NCBI GenBank assembly: GCA_037176905.1
Contig: JBBBWG010032430.1
Coordinates: 1 to 42,207, forward strand
Direction of reading: 5' to 3'
Length of the DNA: 42,207 nt
Origin: Azolla pinnata
Lineage: Eukaryota; Streptophyta; Polypodiopsida; Salviniales; Salviniaceae
Both the position numbers and the translations under genes were made by a program. Each line of letters begins with the position of its first letter. The stretch's first letter is position 1. This document shows, one piece after another, positions 1 to 10,893 of the stretch. The notes beneath the pieces are model-generated. The model saw only the letters and a list, made by a program, of their open reading frames with translations. It had not been told where the DNA came from and made no database searches.

Positions 1-1080
1 CATCAGTAGTTTGCATTTGATGATGCCATGCCTCCCTCGGGTGTGTGTTGTCCATGCTGACATGAGTGTATGTCAGGTTTTACGTGTGCGAGAAAGTCGT
101 TAGTGACATGAGTTTATGTCTATCTAGTGACCCTGAATCATCAAGACTAAGATAGACATTGAAGCAGTATATGTATTGACCTTATTCTTTTTAATGCATC
201 CATCCATTGATATATCTATCTATGTAAGGGGTTCACGCATTGTAAAATCCGGAATGAATCGGTTAATCTGTTGAGAGCCTAATCTGTGCTACCAACTGTA
301 GCGAAGATGTTGTGGATAGTTGCAAGTGTACGCGAACCATATAATGAATTGGATCCTCTAACGTATGGGTTTCTGTCTAGATTGCCCATTACAAGAGAAT
401 GAAAAACAAGAGTCAACTAACTAACCTTTGAACAAATATTCCCACCATTTACTTCCCAGCGGGGCTTACAATTGCTCTCTTAATTTGATCGAATCAGTTG
501 TATTTGTTGCCACATGTATATGTAACTCCAACGATATTTGTGTTTGATCCAAGGGGTTTGAGCCAGGAGAGAGGGGTCGATAGGAAGAGCTGCTCTGTCA
601 ACGATAAACTTGAATCGTCCATTTCTTTTAGGGTTGTTTAAAATTTGTAATCCCTTTCTCAATGGTTTTTTGAAGTGTTTTTCTTCCATCGAACCAAGTA
701 GGGTAGCTATATTTTCGACAAGGATTTCGAAAAAAAAACGGACATGTAAATTTACCGGTTTCGTCGATCGAACCTTGGGCTAAGTATGTCCTATGCTAAT
801 GATGTTTGTCTGATTTCATCTTGTTATTGTTCTACATGTTACTTTTTAATGCCAGAAGAAAGGCCCAGACAGAGTAATGTGGATTGAGGAAAAAGCTTGA
901 CTTTTGACCTTTGAAGACAATATGGGGCCAGGTTTTCTTTTCTTTTTCCCCTGATCTCAGAGCTTGGTCAACACGGCGGCAAGGCATGACTTGGGAAACA
1001 AGTAATAGAGGTCTAAAGCAATTGCAAATCCAATCTGCAGTGCAAGACCAGACAAACAAACATTCATGTATATATAATAC
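1..1080. other. Intergenic, no gene recognised
   Basis: No ORF here has recognisable protein features. A 69-codon minus-strand ORF at 689-480 reads through without any motif I know. Composition is unremarkable and moderately AT-rich. There are no clear repeats apart from short A runs near 730. Confidence 0.5.
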
Positions 1081-1542
1081 ATGCATACATCTGAAATAGC
1101 ACCAAAACTGCAACCTCTGTCTGGCTCAATTGCCAACATCTCTACCAACTCATTGATTGATCAAGATCAAGTTGCTTGCGAGCTCGACAGAAGAACTCTG
1201 ACCTCAGATTTCCTGTTGATTTTGATCAGCCCTGCAAGCCGCCCACCAGCCCCTCATTCGCCCATCATGCTCAAGGAGATGATGAGCTGCTTCGGCATAA
1301 GGCCCACTAGTGCTGTAGCTCGCGACACTGATGATCGTGCTGTCGTTCCTAGCATGGCCGAAGAAGGTATGTCACAGCTCGACTGCACCGCCACCACCAA
1401 GGACAAGAAGATGATGATGATGATGATGATGATGAAGAAGAAGAAGCCATTGAAGAGTGAGAACAGCATGGAGCTCGAGCAAACGGCGAATCTGGGTGCT
1501 CGATACTTTGGCATCGAAATGAACCCCGGGTCCCTTCTTTGA
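1081..1542 (+). CDS. Small hypothetical ORF with Met/Lys repeat
   Basis: This is an open frame of 153 codons from an ATG at 1081. Another possible start is the ATG at 1268, just before residues LKEMMSCFGIRP. The product has no domain I recognise. Its only conspicuous feature is a run of eight Met followed by four Lys, encoded by an (ATG)8(AAG)4 microsatellite at 1411-1446. The rest is mixed composition and does not look like random low-complexity translation, but no family can be named. It could be a small plant gene, an exon of a larger one, or a chance ORF; nothing upstream identifies a promoter. Coding status is therefore doubtful. Confidence 0.2.
   Translation: MHTSEIAPKLQPLSGSIANISTNSLIDQDQVACELDRRTLTSDFLLILISPASRPPAPHSPIMLKEMMSCFGIRPTSAVARDTDDRAVVPSMAEEGMSQLDCTATTKDKKMMMMMMMMKKKKPLKSENSMELEQTANLGARYFGIEMNPGSLL
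1411..1446 (+). repeat. ATG/AAG trinucleotide microsatellite
   Basis: Eight tandem ATG units are followed by four AAG units. If the enclosing frame is translated, they encode Met8-Lys4. Confidence 0.9.
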
Positions 1543-3050
1543 ATGAGCTAGCATCAATGGGATTGTGAATCGATTCACATCATGTGTGCTAGTTTAGCAC
1601 GGGGCTCCTCGAAAAAACCCTAGCTAGTGTTCAACTGCCTCTCTCTGTTTCGGCTAGATTTTGAGCCACAAGGGTGACAAGACTCTTGCTCCCGGGGACA
1701 TCGTCACACACTTCCTAGAAGTCCTTACCCATCTGACAATGAAGGGTAGAAGATGGGATCTTCTACTCCATCACGATTCATGGACAAGCGTTGGGCCTCT
1801 ATTTGTTCGGTAGATTTGAATGTTCATTTCCTTCGGGCCTTCAATTACAATATAATTGGCCTTTGATCATAAAGGGTTATATAGTTAGTAATGTTGTGAC
1901 ATTTCATCTATATAGTTTCATTGTATATATTTTATACTTATCACTCTTATATGCCTGCACAATCTATGCTCTGGCCTTATTCAGCCCAAGTATCCATTCA
2001 AAGCCTCCAATCCTCAAAATCTATGTTGATCTGAGAAGGCCTCCAAATGACAAATAGATATAGGATGTACTAATCATCTAATGTTAGGTTTAAAGAGAAG
2101 GAAACCCAACATCAATAACCAATGCAATATTTCAATATGGTCAAGGTCTGATTTCCTTTTCATTGGCCAAAACAGAGCAAAGGAAATTGGAACTTGGGCA
2201 ATGGGGTTTTATATAGTTAAAAGAGGGATAAGCCTGACCCTGATTCGAGTCTATACTTGGAGGTTCAATTAAGAACCATTATCTACCTACCTGTATGTAC
2301 ACAATAGTGCAGACATCAACTATTGAGAATTCAAGGGCATTATCGATCAGGCCTCAGTCGCGTTCTAGACATGTGATTTGATACACATGTTTCAATGTAA
2401 CATAACAATATATAGTGTAATACAACCAAATATCATTCCTAAAATGGGTATGATCACTTCAAACTCTGATAAGTTACTCATGTCCACCTGTCTCCTCAAA
2501 CCTCATTTTTTTTCTTTAGTAATCCGTACCAATGGCTCAATGATATCACATATGTGATCCATATGTGATCATAGAAGGCACATGCCCCAAAGAATCTTAG
2601 AACTTCTGTTTGGATTTCACATAGAGTGCATTCGCTTTTGATGGCAAAGGCCTCCGGCCATACGCTTCGCACAAGTAGCCCATCAATAAGATCGTCAGTT
2701 GACTAAATACAAACTTCTCTCTCTTGAAAATGTAAGATTTGCATCTCCAAGCTTTTGAGTCACCTTCTCACCATTCTTCATGTGGTCTGCTACAAACTTC
2801 CTATAGCCGACAGTTATTTTTGGAATCATCTTTTTCTTCATCTGAACATCCTTTTAATGGTATGTCATCCATGAAAGGTATCATTAGAGGGTAAATCTAA
2901 TTGTAAGCATAATAACAAATTAGAAGAGAGGATAGTACAGAAAGTTTTGTTCAAAACTAATAGTGCAAAAGAAGTAACCAAAGAACCTAAACAACATTAG
3001 GGGATAGTGCTACAAAATATCAACCCTCTATTAGAAACTTTCTGTATTGA
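1543..3050. other. Intergenic, no gene recognised
   Basis: Short ORFs at 1791-2057 and 2081-2272 have no recognisable motif and look like chance frames. A short local duplication around TATGTGATC occurs near 2550-2570. Nothing else stands out. Confidence 0.5.
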
Positions 3051-3054
3051 GAGC

Positions 3055-3125
3055 AACTAGTTGGCTCAAGCGATAAAAAGGCCCTAGGCATCTAAGTGAC
3101 CTAAACATTCGAACTCTTAGTGCTA
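3055..3125 (+). mobile_element. Possible tRNA-derived SINE head
   Basis: The stretch TTGGCTCAAGCG resembles a pol III A box. It is followed about 35 bases later by ACATTCGAACTC, which resembles a B box (GGTTCGANNCC). Spacing and order fit a tRNA-like SINE 5' end. No cloverleaf of a functional tRNA is evident, and the 3' end and target-site duplication were not identified. Confidence 0.25.
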
Positions 3126-4335
3126 GGGACTTCAACAAATTTGATAGAAGCTGAAACTAATCATTTCAATGTTAATGGAACTTCAGCCCAGACAAAGAGC
3201 CGACGAAGCATTATTGCTCTAAAACAAAACAGCTGGAAATTAAATGTACAACACATGCCCAAAATAACAAGGATCAAACTCAAGAAAATGAGCCACAATT
3301 TTTGAATTAGACTCCTAACTCAAGGAACATCAAGTTGCAGGGAAATTTGACCATTCTTTGTTCAACATGGTGTGAATTACAATCAGAACACAATCCAAGG
3401 AAATTTAGAATGCACATAATGGTTAGATCTGGCAGAGGAGAAGAAGCTTTGGACTTTGGCTTGAAATTTCTATTTCCCACAGGTGGCGCAAATGAAATAG
3501 TCTTAGACACTTTGCATTGCCAAGCCATTTTCTTTATCAAACAATCATCAGCTGCCAAACTGGCAACTAGTATAGAAAACCACTAGGATGTAGGAGAAGT
3601 ATGACAGTAGTGGATGAGATGATCAAGGCTAGCAACATATAATTCTCAAAATAGTAGCACAGAACTATTTGAGCGTCGAGTATACATATTTTCACTAAGG
3701 TTGCAAATTTGGCTAAAAAAACATTTTGGGGATTACTCAAATCAGGCACTTCCTCCATAATAAAGCATGAAAGTTAGAGAAAAAAGGCGAAAAATTAACG
3801 CCTAAATAAGGGGCATAGCATCACTACAACGATTGTTAGAAAGAATTCCCAAGTAGCAGGATACATGAGCAACTGGCAGATTCAAAACATCAAATTCAAC
3901 GATCTAAGATCTTTCCACCTTTTTCTAGTATCAAAATTATGCTCGATGGTCACAAAACGGAGACCGGATGTCAAGTGAATTAATTGTTGCAATGGGCTCA
4001 ATGAATTTTGGTCACAAAATCATGTAGCTAGGAAAATCAGGTGGCTCAATTACAAGTGACCCAATAGAGCTGATGAACATAGCCAGTGACTTTTACTAGG
4101 AGCTCCGATCAGCAAACAATTTCTCTCACGCAACCTCACCTTTTAGACAGCTATAAAAATCTTTTGTAATGCATCTAGAGCAATGATCAGTTATGGAATT
4201 CGCAAGCATTTTGGATTTTCAACAAGAGTGTCGGTTCCAACTTAGACTCAATACTAGATATCAAATGGATATCTTCGGTGGAGACCGATAATCCGAGCAA
4301 CTAATGGCCACCCTACTCAACTCCCTTACGAAAAA
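3126..4335. other. Spacer upstream of LINE fragment
   Basis: If the LINE fragment that follows were intact, its reverse-transcriptase core would fall here. I see no YADD-type box or other RT motif. The frames at 3120-3305 and 3335-3586 have no recognisable family signature. The stretch is either unrelated spacer or too decayed to read. Confidence 0.4.
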
Positions 4336-4870
4336 GTTGATATTTTCGAGCTTACCATCTCTCTCTTAGTTGGACGTGTAGTGCTAGCAAATCAGTTAAA
4401 GCTGCCATCAATTTGGTACATTGCTTCATGTATAATCCTTTCCAGGTCCTTTAATCTAGGGCAAATCAAGTGCCTCATACACAATTCTCTATGGTCAGGG
4501 AAAGAGAAGCAAGTAGTCAGAGCTAAGGTAGTTTGGCATACAATAACAAAGCCTCTATAAAAAGGCGAATTAGAATTTGTGGATCCCTTACATCAAAGCA
4601 AGGTATTACTCGGAAAAACGGTGGCGAGAGGTTTATTACCTGATTCGGGTCTATAGAATACCTTTCTACTAGAACGTGCAAAATAATGTAATCCGAACAC
4701 ATGCCATCTATGGAGAGAATCAATACAGTGGATATCCTAACGTGCTATTACATGGAACCTGGCTCCAAAAATATGATAGCCACACTTTAATCTTTTGGGA
4801 AGGTGGCTTTAATCCGCTTGGAGTTTGCATTGAAGCAAGGGTAAAAGCAAGTGCCAACACGATGTTCTAA
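4336..4870 (+). mobile_element. LINE (non-LTR) reverse transcriptase tail, decayed
   Basis: The frame from 4336 reads GRVVLANQLKLPSIWYIASC, then CLIHNSLWSGKEKQ and RAKVVWHT. After an in-frame TAA at 4558 it continues ELEFVDPLHQSKVLLGK, before a TAG at 4654. This order (LAGR-V-LANQ-L-S-IWY, FLWSGK, A-V-W, GGLGL-D, AL-K) is the thumb/connection region downstream of the RT domain in plant L1-type LINEs. A following frame at 4676-4870, containing FWEGGFNPLGVCIEARVK, may continue the same ORF2 after a frameshift. Two stops in about 110 codons, no RT core and no poly(A) tail show a dead 5'-truncated or internally deleted copy. The plus orientation is clear; the outer limits are not. Confidence 0.65.
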
Positions 4871-5888
4871 TTCGAATTCGGGAAAGTAGAAATGTTGCAA
4901 CCGATCACAATAGAGACAAAGGAGATGCAATTGTGCCCAATATGCCCAGGTAAGGGTGATTGCCACAAAGGGGAAGAATTGATGCATGGACCTAGAGCCA
5001 ACAAAAATAAATAGCCTATGACATATTTGAATTCTCCAAGATTGCACTTAGTTTGGGACCTTGGGGAGTACAGGAACCCATATATTAATATTATTTTCGA
5101 ATTCTTCTACTTCTCGGTGAAATTGGGCAGACATGTATTACAAGTGCAAAAACACAAAAGAATCGCATTTGTGTCCCATTGGTGAGCTCAAGCTTTACTA
5201 GAAGAGAACACCTCAAAGTTTTAGAGATCTCTTTGAAAAGTAAAATACCCTCGAAGATTCTAACCTTGCATTGGTTATTAACATATCGAGCTATTGCAGT
5301 GGGCACATGGCTCAGTAAGTGAGGTTTCATCACTCCTATAAGGCACATCGCCATGTTTTATGGGACTTCACTCGCCTAAGAAATGTTTGTGACAAACCCA
5401 TTTATTTGCTTAATGTGAAATTCTCGAATATGCTTCAAGTTTAAGCATTTTGTTTGATGAATTGAGATTCGGGTATGTGATGTTTAAGTGACAAGTGCAA
5501 AAAAGTTATCAAAGTTTGATCAAAGAATATGTTTGTCAATTGAGCCGAATAGCTCATTGAGACAATTGTTGGAGAAGACAGCTTAAACTTTAATGTCAAT
5601 TGGAAGATATAGGCAATATATATTTAATGTCGTTTTGGTAATTGTTTGTGCCTTTAACTACAAGGCAAAACAATTTTTTCTCCAAATATGCATAAACTAG
5701 GATCTAATTAGAGAGTCTTATAACTGGCCAACGAAAAGAAGGCTTTTTTCCCACTAGCATTTGTCAAGCTGATTTTAGTGTAGAATTCAACTCCATTAAC
5801 TAGATCTAGCATTAGCTCATTCATCATTTGTCCTCACGATCTAATGTTCAAATCAGCTTGTACATATGAGGGAATGCTTTGTTATAGG
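4871..5888. other. Intergenic, no gene recognised
   Basis: No motif-bearing ORF is present. This may include more of the decayed LINE, but I cannot align any part of it. Confidence 0.45.
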
Positions 5889-6002
5889 CATGTTTTTGTG
5901 TCAAATTTGTCCTATAGTCAAAAGGAATTGTTGAAGAAAGTGGCATGTTTTTGTTTTGTGTCACATTTGTCCTCCTATAGTCAAAAGGAATTGTTGAAGA
6001 AG
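5889..6002 (+). repeat. Tandem duplication of about 55 bp
   Basis: Two copies starting GCATGTTTTTGT... lie at 5889-5940 and 5943-6002. They share the 25-base run from CTATAGTCAAAAGG to the end of TTGTTGAAGAA without change. The second copy carries small insertions. Confidence 0.85.
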
Positions 6003-6713
6003 AGCACAAAGAAATTACAAAATCCATAGAAGCTCAGAATCAAGGCACATTTGTCTTTCCTCATACTCAAGGATTATGTAGCCAGGCTTGACTACAAGTT
6101 GCCATCATCCTCATAGCTGACTAAGACCTAATGACTTTGCTATAAATATAACATAAATTATAAGATTAAAGTTTAGTATGTGGGATATAGCTGCCACTAC
6201 CTCTTGCTCAAAATCATAGATTGTAATATTCCTATTCGTTGAAAATATGAAACGTATAAATGTGCCGATGATAAACGAATGCGAATACTATGAGTATAAC
6301 ATTCTTCTTTTTCATCTTTTATTTACAATATAGCTTGGTGTAGTGGCAAATATGTAACAGTTCAAACCTCGCTAGCTTTTTTTTTCATCCTCTCTATTCT
6401 ATATTTTAATTTTTGTGTAATGCAAATTTTCATTAATTCATATGTTTTATTCTATAAAACGAATGGTTTTTCTTTTGTTGTTGTTGTACTTTAGAGTCTG
6501 TTTTCATTCTCGATTAATACTTTTCTACTCAAGCCACTTTCCAAAGCGAATACGAGGTTCACTAAATTATGGTCTTGCGGATATGCTGAAGTACAAATGC
6601 AAACAAGTCATAAGTTTTTGCCCATCGATTCCATGATATGAGTATCCTATTTGCTGGTTTAGTGATTGCTTGAACCTTAGGCATTGTTGCTGAACACGAC
6701 AATTTGAATACAT
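6003..6713. other. Intergenic, no gene recognised
   Basis: AT-rich sequence without a credible ORF. Around 6331-6372, GGTGTAGTGGC followed by AGTTCAAACC vaguely recalls pol III A and B boxes, but it is too weak to call. Confidence 0.45.
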
Positions 6714-6799
6714 ATTCACCATTGGAATTGGCCATTAAATCACACATTCACCGTTGGAATTGGCCATTAAATCACACATTCACCATTGGAATTGGCCAC
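6714..6799 (+). repeat. 32-bp tandem repeat, about 2.7 copies
   Basis: Units beginning ATTCACC(A/G)TTGGAATTGG start at 6714, 6746 and 6778, with an exact 32-bp period. They differ by only one or two substitutions, so the duplication is recent. Confidence 0.9.
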
Positions 6800-7129
6800 T
6801 ATTATACCACACAATCCCTAAACTCTGAAGATTTCTTATTTGTGGTCCCAATGAGGTTCAAAAATCTTGCCTCCTGAATCTGAGCCTTGAATCCTTATCT
6901 TCTCTCTTGATAGGAGCTGCCACTGCCCACTGTGATTTAAGCAGATCAGAGAAAGCATCTAGTCACTTCAACATGTCTTAGGACGATTTTGCGCATTAGT
7001 AGATGCCTCGTTACCGAAAAGAATGCACTTGGTGCATCAACATGAGCCCCCTTTGATGTGTCATGAAACATGCACTGGCAATGGTTCCATGCAAATACAT
7101 GTACACTCTCCATCTAATTGTACTAGCTC

Positions 7130-8470
7130 ATCAAATGCCCAATTCCCAAGCTTTCTTTACATTGCCACAGGGACCCAATATACTCTGGAGTATATTGGGT
7201 CCTTGTGGCAAAACTCCCCCTACCTCTGGACACTCAAGGCCGATAAAAATTCTCAGAATGCAAAGATATGTGCTGACATTGGGATGAACACTTGCATCTT
7301 TCATTTTCCTAAAGCATTCCGACGTTTTGATATGCAGCGTACCCAACGATGAGGACATTCCAAGCTATGCTTTTCCGTTCTCTGGAAATTGTTCGAACAC
7401 ATTTTGTGCTTCCTCATTGCTCCACATTTGCAGTACATGTCTAACAATGCATTTCTGAGCACGGGATCTTTCTCTACCAGGCCTCTCTACCTCCATAGAC
7501 CCCACCATGGCACAGGCTTTCAAAATGCACGTTGAAGACTCTGGCATCTTTCATTTGCTCAAAGCATTTCAAGGCTTCTTTAACAAGGTTGTTATGAGCA
7601 TAACCAGAAATGACGGCGTTCCATGTCACAATGTTTTGCACTGGGGAACTGTTCAAATACATTCTAGTGCCTCAGTCAGTGCGCTAAACTTGGAGTACAT
7701 GACCACAAGCACATTACCCAGCACACCATCTTTCTCAAGTAACCCTTGCTTTCTCCGCTTGGCATGTATTTATGCTCTAATCTCAAGAGATCCCACGATG
7801 CCACAAGCATTTAGGGCACAGATATAAGTTATTGCATCCGGATTCACTCCTGCAAGCATCATTTGTTTGAGACATTCCAATGGTTCATCACCGAGCCCAT
7901 TTTGGGCACATCCGGCAATGAGTGCACTCCAAGAAGCAACATCCGTTAGGGAAGCTGTTTGAAAATTTCTCGTATTTTGTCTAGAGAACCACATTTCGAA
8001 TACATGTCAACCAATGCACTGCCAAGCTCAACGTGTTTCTTCAATTAACCTCTCTTCTTCACGTCCGCGTGTACAGCCTCCACGATCTGAAGTGATCCGA
8101 CAAGCCCACAAGCTTACAACACACATATGTAAGTTACCACATTTGGAAAGGCTCTGGCTTCATCTTTCGTCCGCACAAAGCATCTCAATGCCTCATCACC
8201 GAGCCCATCCGTGGAATATGCAGAAATCAGTGCATTTGCATGCCATGACAATCCTCTTATGAAGCTGTTGAAACAGTTCCTGCGCTTCCCCTTGTTTACC
8301 ACATCTGAAATATGCTGCGATGAGAGCGCTGGCGATATGGACATCCTTAGCAAGCAGCTCACCCTTGAGCACCTCGACACGTACGTACTTCCACCGGATT
8401 TGATAAGATCCAAGAGCGCAATTTGGTTGCAAACATTTGCTACTTTCCGTAAAACACATTTGCTTTGCAA
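7130..8470 (-). pseudogene. Pentatricopeptide repeat (PPR) pseudogene
   Basis: Reading the minus strand from 8470 down, successive frames give PPR repeats. These include ELLAKDVHIASALIAAYFRC and KQGEAQELFQQL, then ALISAYSTDGLGDEALRCF with AFPNVVTYICVL. Next come ELGSALVDMYSKCGSL, VASWSALIAGCAQNGLGDEP with NPDAITYICALNACGIVGSL, and IVTWNAVISGYAHNNLVKEA with LKCFEQMKDARV. PPR proteins of this L/S type are organellar RNA-binding factors. The frame changes at least five times and there are in-frame stops (for example after LEIRA), so no continuous protein can be made. About six repeats are recognisable and neither end was found. The phrase TYIC-LNACG resembles fern and lycophyte PPR families. An alternative is a highly fragmented real gene with introns, but shifts inside repeat units argue against it. 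Confidence 0.85.
7163..7210. repeat. 48-bp foldback (near-perfect inverted repeat)
   Basis: The arms 7163-7185 and 7188-7210 are complementary over 23 bp with one mismatch and a 2-base loop. The left arm begins TGCCACAGGGACCCAATATA and the right arm ends GGGTCCTTGTGGCA. It interrupts the PPR relic, where the translated arms (PQGPNILQSILGPCG) do not fit a PPR repeat. Confidence 0.9.
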
Positions 8471-8559
8471 TGAAGCAAACCTGGATCATTTCTCACATTT
8501 TGATTGTCGCAAGCAGCGGGACCTGTACCGGGTTGTTGTAACCTAGAGCTTTTCTACCT

Positions 8560-8879
8560 GAAAGACTGAACCCCAAACCAGACAAGAAGGACAAAAGTTT
8601 CGAAAAGATTACCCTTATGCTGGTGCTAAACATTTGCCTCCAAAGGAATGAGAAGGCTCGGATTCAAGGCATGGTAATCTCTACTTCCACAGAGAGAGAG
8701 AAGATTGTTGCTGGGCTCCAGCTACAAGAACGCCTCAAATCCTCATAGCCCAACCAACTGTATCAGGATGTTGCTTCGACATAGGAGTCCCTCGCAGGGT
8801 CAAGAGTGCCAACCACAATACATTCTTCACATCCATTTGATGCAGATGTCATCCGTTCATTGTTTCCTTGTAGTCGTAG
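8560..8879. other. Spacer between PPR relic and minisatellite
   Basis: No ORF with a recognisable motif. It may hold the lost upstream part of the PPR gene. Confidence 0.4.
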
Positions 8880-9830
8880 CAAAATCGTTGGTGTTGTGCT
8901 TGACCTCGGAGATCCGCAGCAAGGAATCTGCGATGCTTTCCTGGTTTTCAGCTAAGATTTGATGACTTTTGTGACGGTTTTCTCGTTTTGTTTTGGTTTA
9001 AAAGCGGTTTTTTTGGTGGTTTGCAAGGAATCTGCGATGCTTTTCTGGTTTTCAGCTAAGATTTGATGTCTTTTGTGATGGTTTTCTCATTTTGTTTTGG
9101 TTTAAAAGCGGTCTTTTCGAGGTTTGCAAGGAATCTGCGATGCTCTTCTGGTTTTCAGCTAAGATTTGATGTCTTTTGTGATGGTTTTCTCGTTTTGCTT
9201 TGTTTTTAAAGCGGTTTTTTCGTGGTTTGCTGCAAGGAATCTGGGATGATTTTCTGGTTTTCAGCTAAGATTTGATGTCTTTTGTGATGGTTTTCTCGTT
9301 TTGTTTTGGTTTAAAAGCGGTCTTTTCGTGGTTTGCTGCAAGGATTATGCGATGATTTCTGGTTTGTTCTGCTTCGCAATGAATAAATATTTGGTGATGT
9401 GATGACCTTTGGCTTCTTTCTAATTTGCATTCTCGCTGAATGATCCACACAACATGCGCAACGAGTCGATTCCCTGGTAACAAAATCGTTGGTGTTGTAC
9501 TTGACCTTGTAGATCCACACCAAGGAATCTGCGATGCTTTTCTAGTTTTTTGCTGAGATTTGATGACTTTCTGCGGTATTTGCAACCAATATGTAATGGT
9601 TTTCTTGTTTTTTTTTTTTGGTTTAAAAGTGGATTTTTTGTGATTTGCAAGGAGTATGCGATGATTTTCTGGTTTGTTCTGGCATGCAGTGAATATTTGG
9701 TGATTTTTTGGTTTTTTCCGGTTAGCAAGCAATATGCGATGACTTTTGATTTTTTTCTAATCTGCGTTCTTGTTGAATGATCCACACAACATATGCAACG
9801 AATTGATTGCCTGATACTTCCACAACTATG
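8880..9830 (+). repeat. ~105-bp minisatellite with higher-order duplication
   Basis: Units beginning GCAAGGAATCTGCGATG start at 8919, 9024, 9126, 9232 and (diverged) 9338, a period of 102-106 bp. Each holds GGTTTTCAGCTAAGATTTGA and a GTTTTGGTTTAAAAGCGG segment. A leader with AAAATCGTTGGTGTTGT at 8880 recurs at 9481. A block containing TGATCCACACAACAT recurs at about 9438 and 9776, so a larger block of roughly 340-600 bp was duplicated too. Long minus-strand frames across here (9845-9265) are artefacts of the repeat. Confidence 0.9.
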
Positions 9831-10390
9831 TTTCAACCATTTCATTTTCTCAGTCTACATTGTAGGAGCAAACATCGGTTTGTTTTTTAGTGGTCATGAG
9901 GGCTATGCAAAAAATCCTGATGCTCGGAAGAGAATCTGTAAAGGATAAGATCGATTCAACTTATTTGATGTGCTCAACAGCCAATGTTGAATTAGATCGA
10001 TCATCACAAAGCATAAGAGACCAGAACTTGTCATTGGTCACCATTTTATGATTGTTGTTTTGTTGGGGTTGGTCTGCTTTCCCTGGAATAAAGGGGCTGG
10101 TTTTTTGGCACCCAAGTGTCGGAAAATCGTTGGAAATATAAGCACCTCCCAAAACACAGCTAGTCTAGATTGATTCGAAACATTATAAATATATATATAT
10201 ATATGTGTTTGGTCTACTCGATCATCACACCATGCATGAAGTTTTAAAGTCCATTGCTTTTTGAAGGTACCATAGCGCCCATTCTATGTATGGATTCCCC
10301 ACTCACCACTCTTTTGCAGCATCGAAGCATTGCACAATCGACTATATTCTGCCTACTCTCGTGGATTCAAGAGCTTGGAATCAGAGCACC
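9831..10390. other. Intergenic, short AT microsatellite
   Basis: No gene seen. An (AT)n tract lies at about 10191-10204. The minus-strand frame at 10152-9961 has no recognisable motif. Confidence 0.5.
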
Positions 10391-10460
10391 CTCAGATATA
10401 TTATAACTGCAAATCTCTATCTTGAAGTGAGATGTCTTAGGTTCAAGTCCTAGAAAAACT
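10391..10460 (+). mobile_element. Possible SINE fragment (B-box motif)
   Basis: GGTTCAAGTCC at 10440-10450 matches the pol III B-box consensus GGTTCRANNCC exactly. It follows GAGATGTCTTA, as in many plant SINEs of the kind ending ...GGTTCGAGTCC. No clear A box is visible upstream, so this may be a 5'-truncated or chance match. Confidence 0.25.
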
Positions 10461-10816
10461 TGTCGAAAGAGTCAACATTCGAGTTACACACAAATATACA
10501 TGAAAGGATATATATATTTAAATGAATATGCATGTATGTATGCATATACAAGTGAATACAAGAGAGCGAGCATTATTGTTAGTAATAGATCATGTAAATG
10601 ATCGAGGGCCATCAAAGTAACGAATTGACTTGATCTGCATGTCCCATGAGCATGGAGACACACGTAGTATAAATTACTTACTCCTTGATTTATTGGTCAT
10701 TAGGCCACTTACATAGAAGTACGAGCGCGCGAGTGTCTCCTCATTTATAGATTTTTTGTTTGAGGATGATAGAGACTACTCAAATCGTCGACACCCTTCC
10801 TTCTTTCTTTTATCTT

Positions 10817-10837
10817 TTCTTCTTCTACTTCTTCTTC

Positions 10838-10869
<32 letters not shown>

Positions 10870-10893
10870 CTTTTGTTGCTTCTTCTTCTTCTT
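10817..10893 (+). repeat. TTC/TTCTAC microsatellite
   Basis: A pyrimidine-rich TTC array interrupted by CTAC units. The opposite strand would encode poly-Glu/Arg, giving spurious ORFs on both strands. Confidence 0.9.

Noticed and set aside
480-689. Minus-strand ORF containing RFKFIVDRAALPIDPS
   Set aside because: It looks mildly protein-like but has no recognisable family, splice context or neighbouring exon.
1254-1578. Minus-strand ORFs with Ile or His runs
   Set aside because: They are antisense to the ATG/AAG microsatellite and have no motif.
9265-9845. Overlapping minus-strand ORFs of 70-155 codons
   Set aside because: They follow the minisatellite period and repeat the same peptide in shifted frames, with no known domain.
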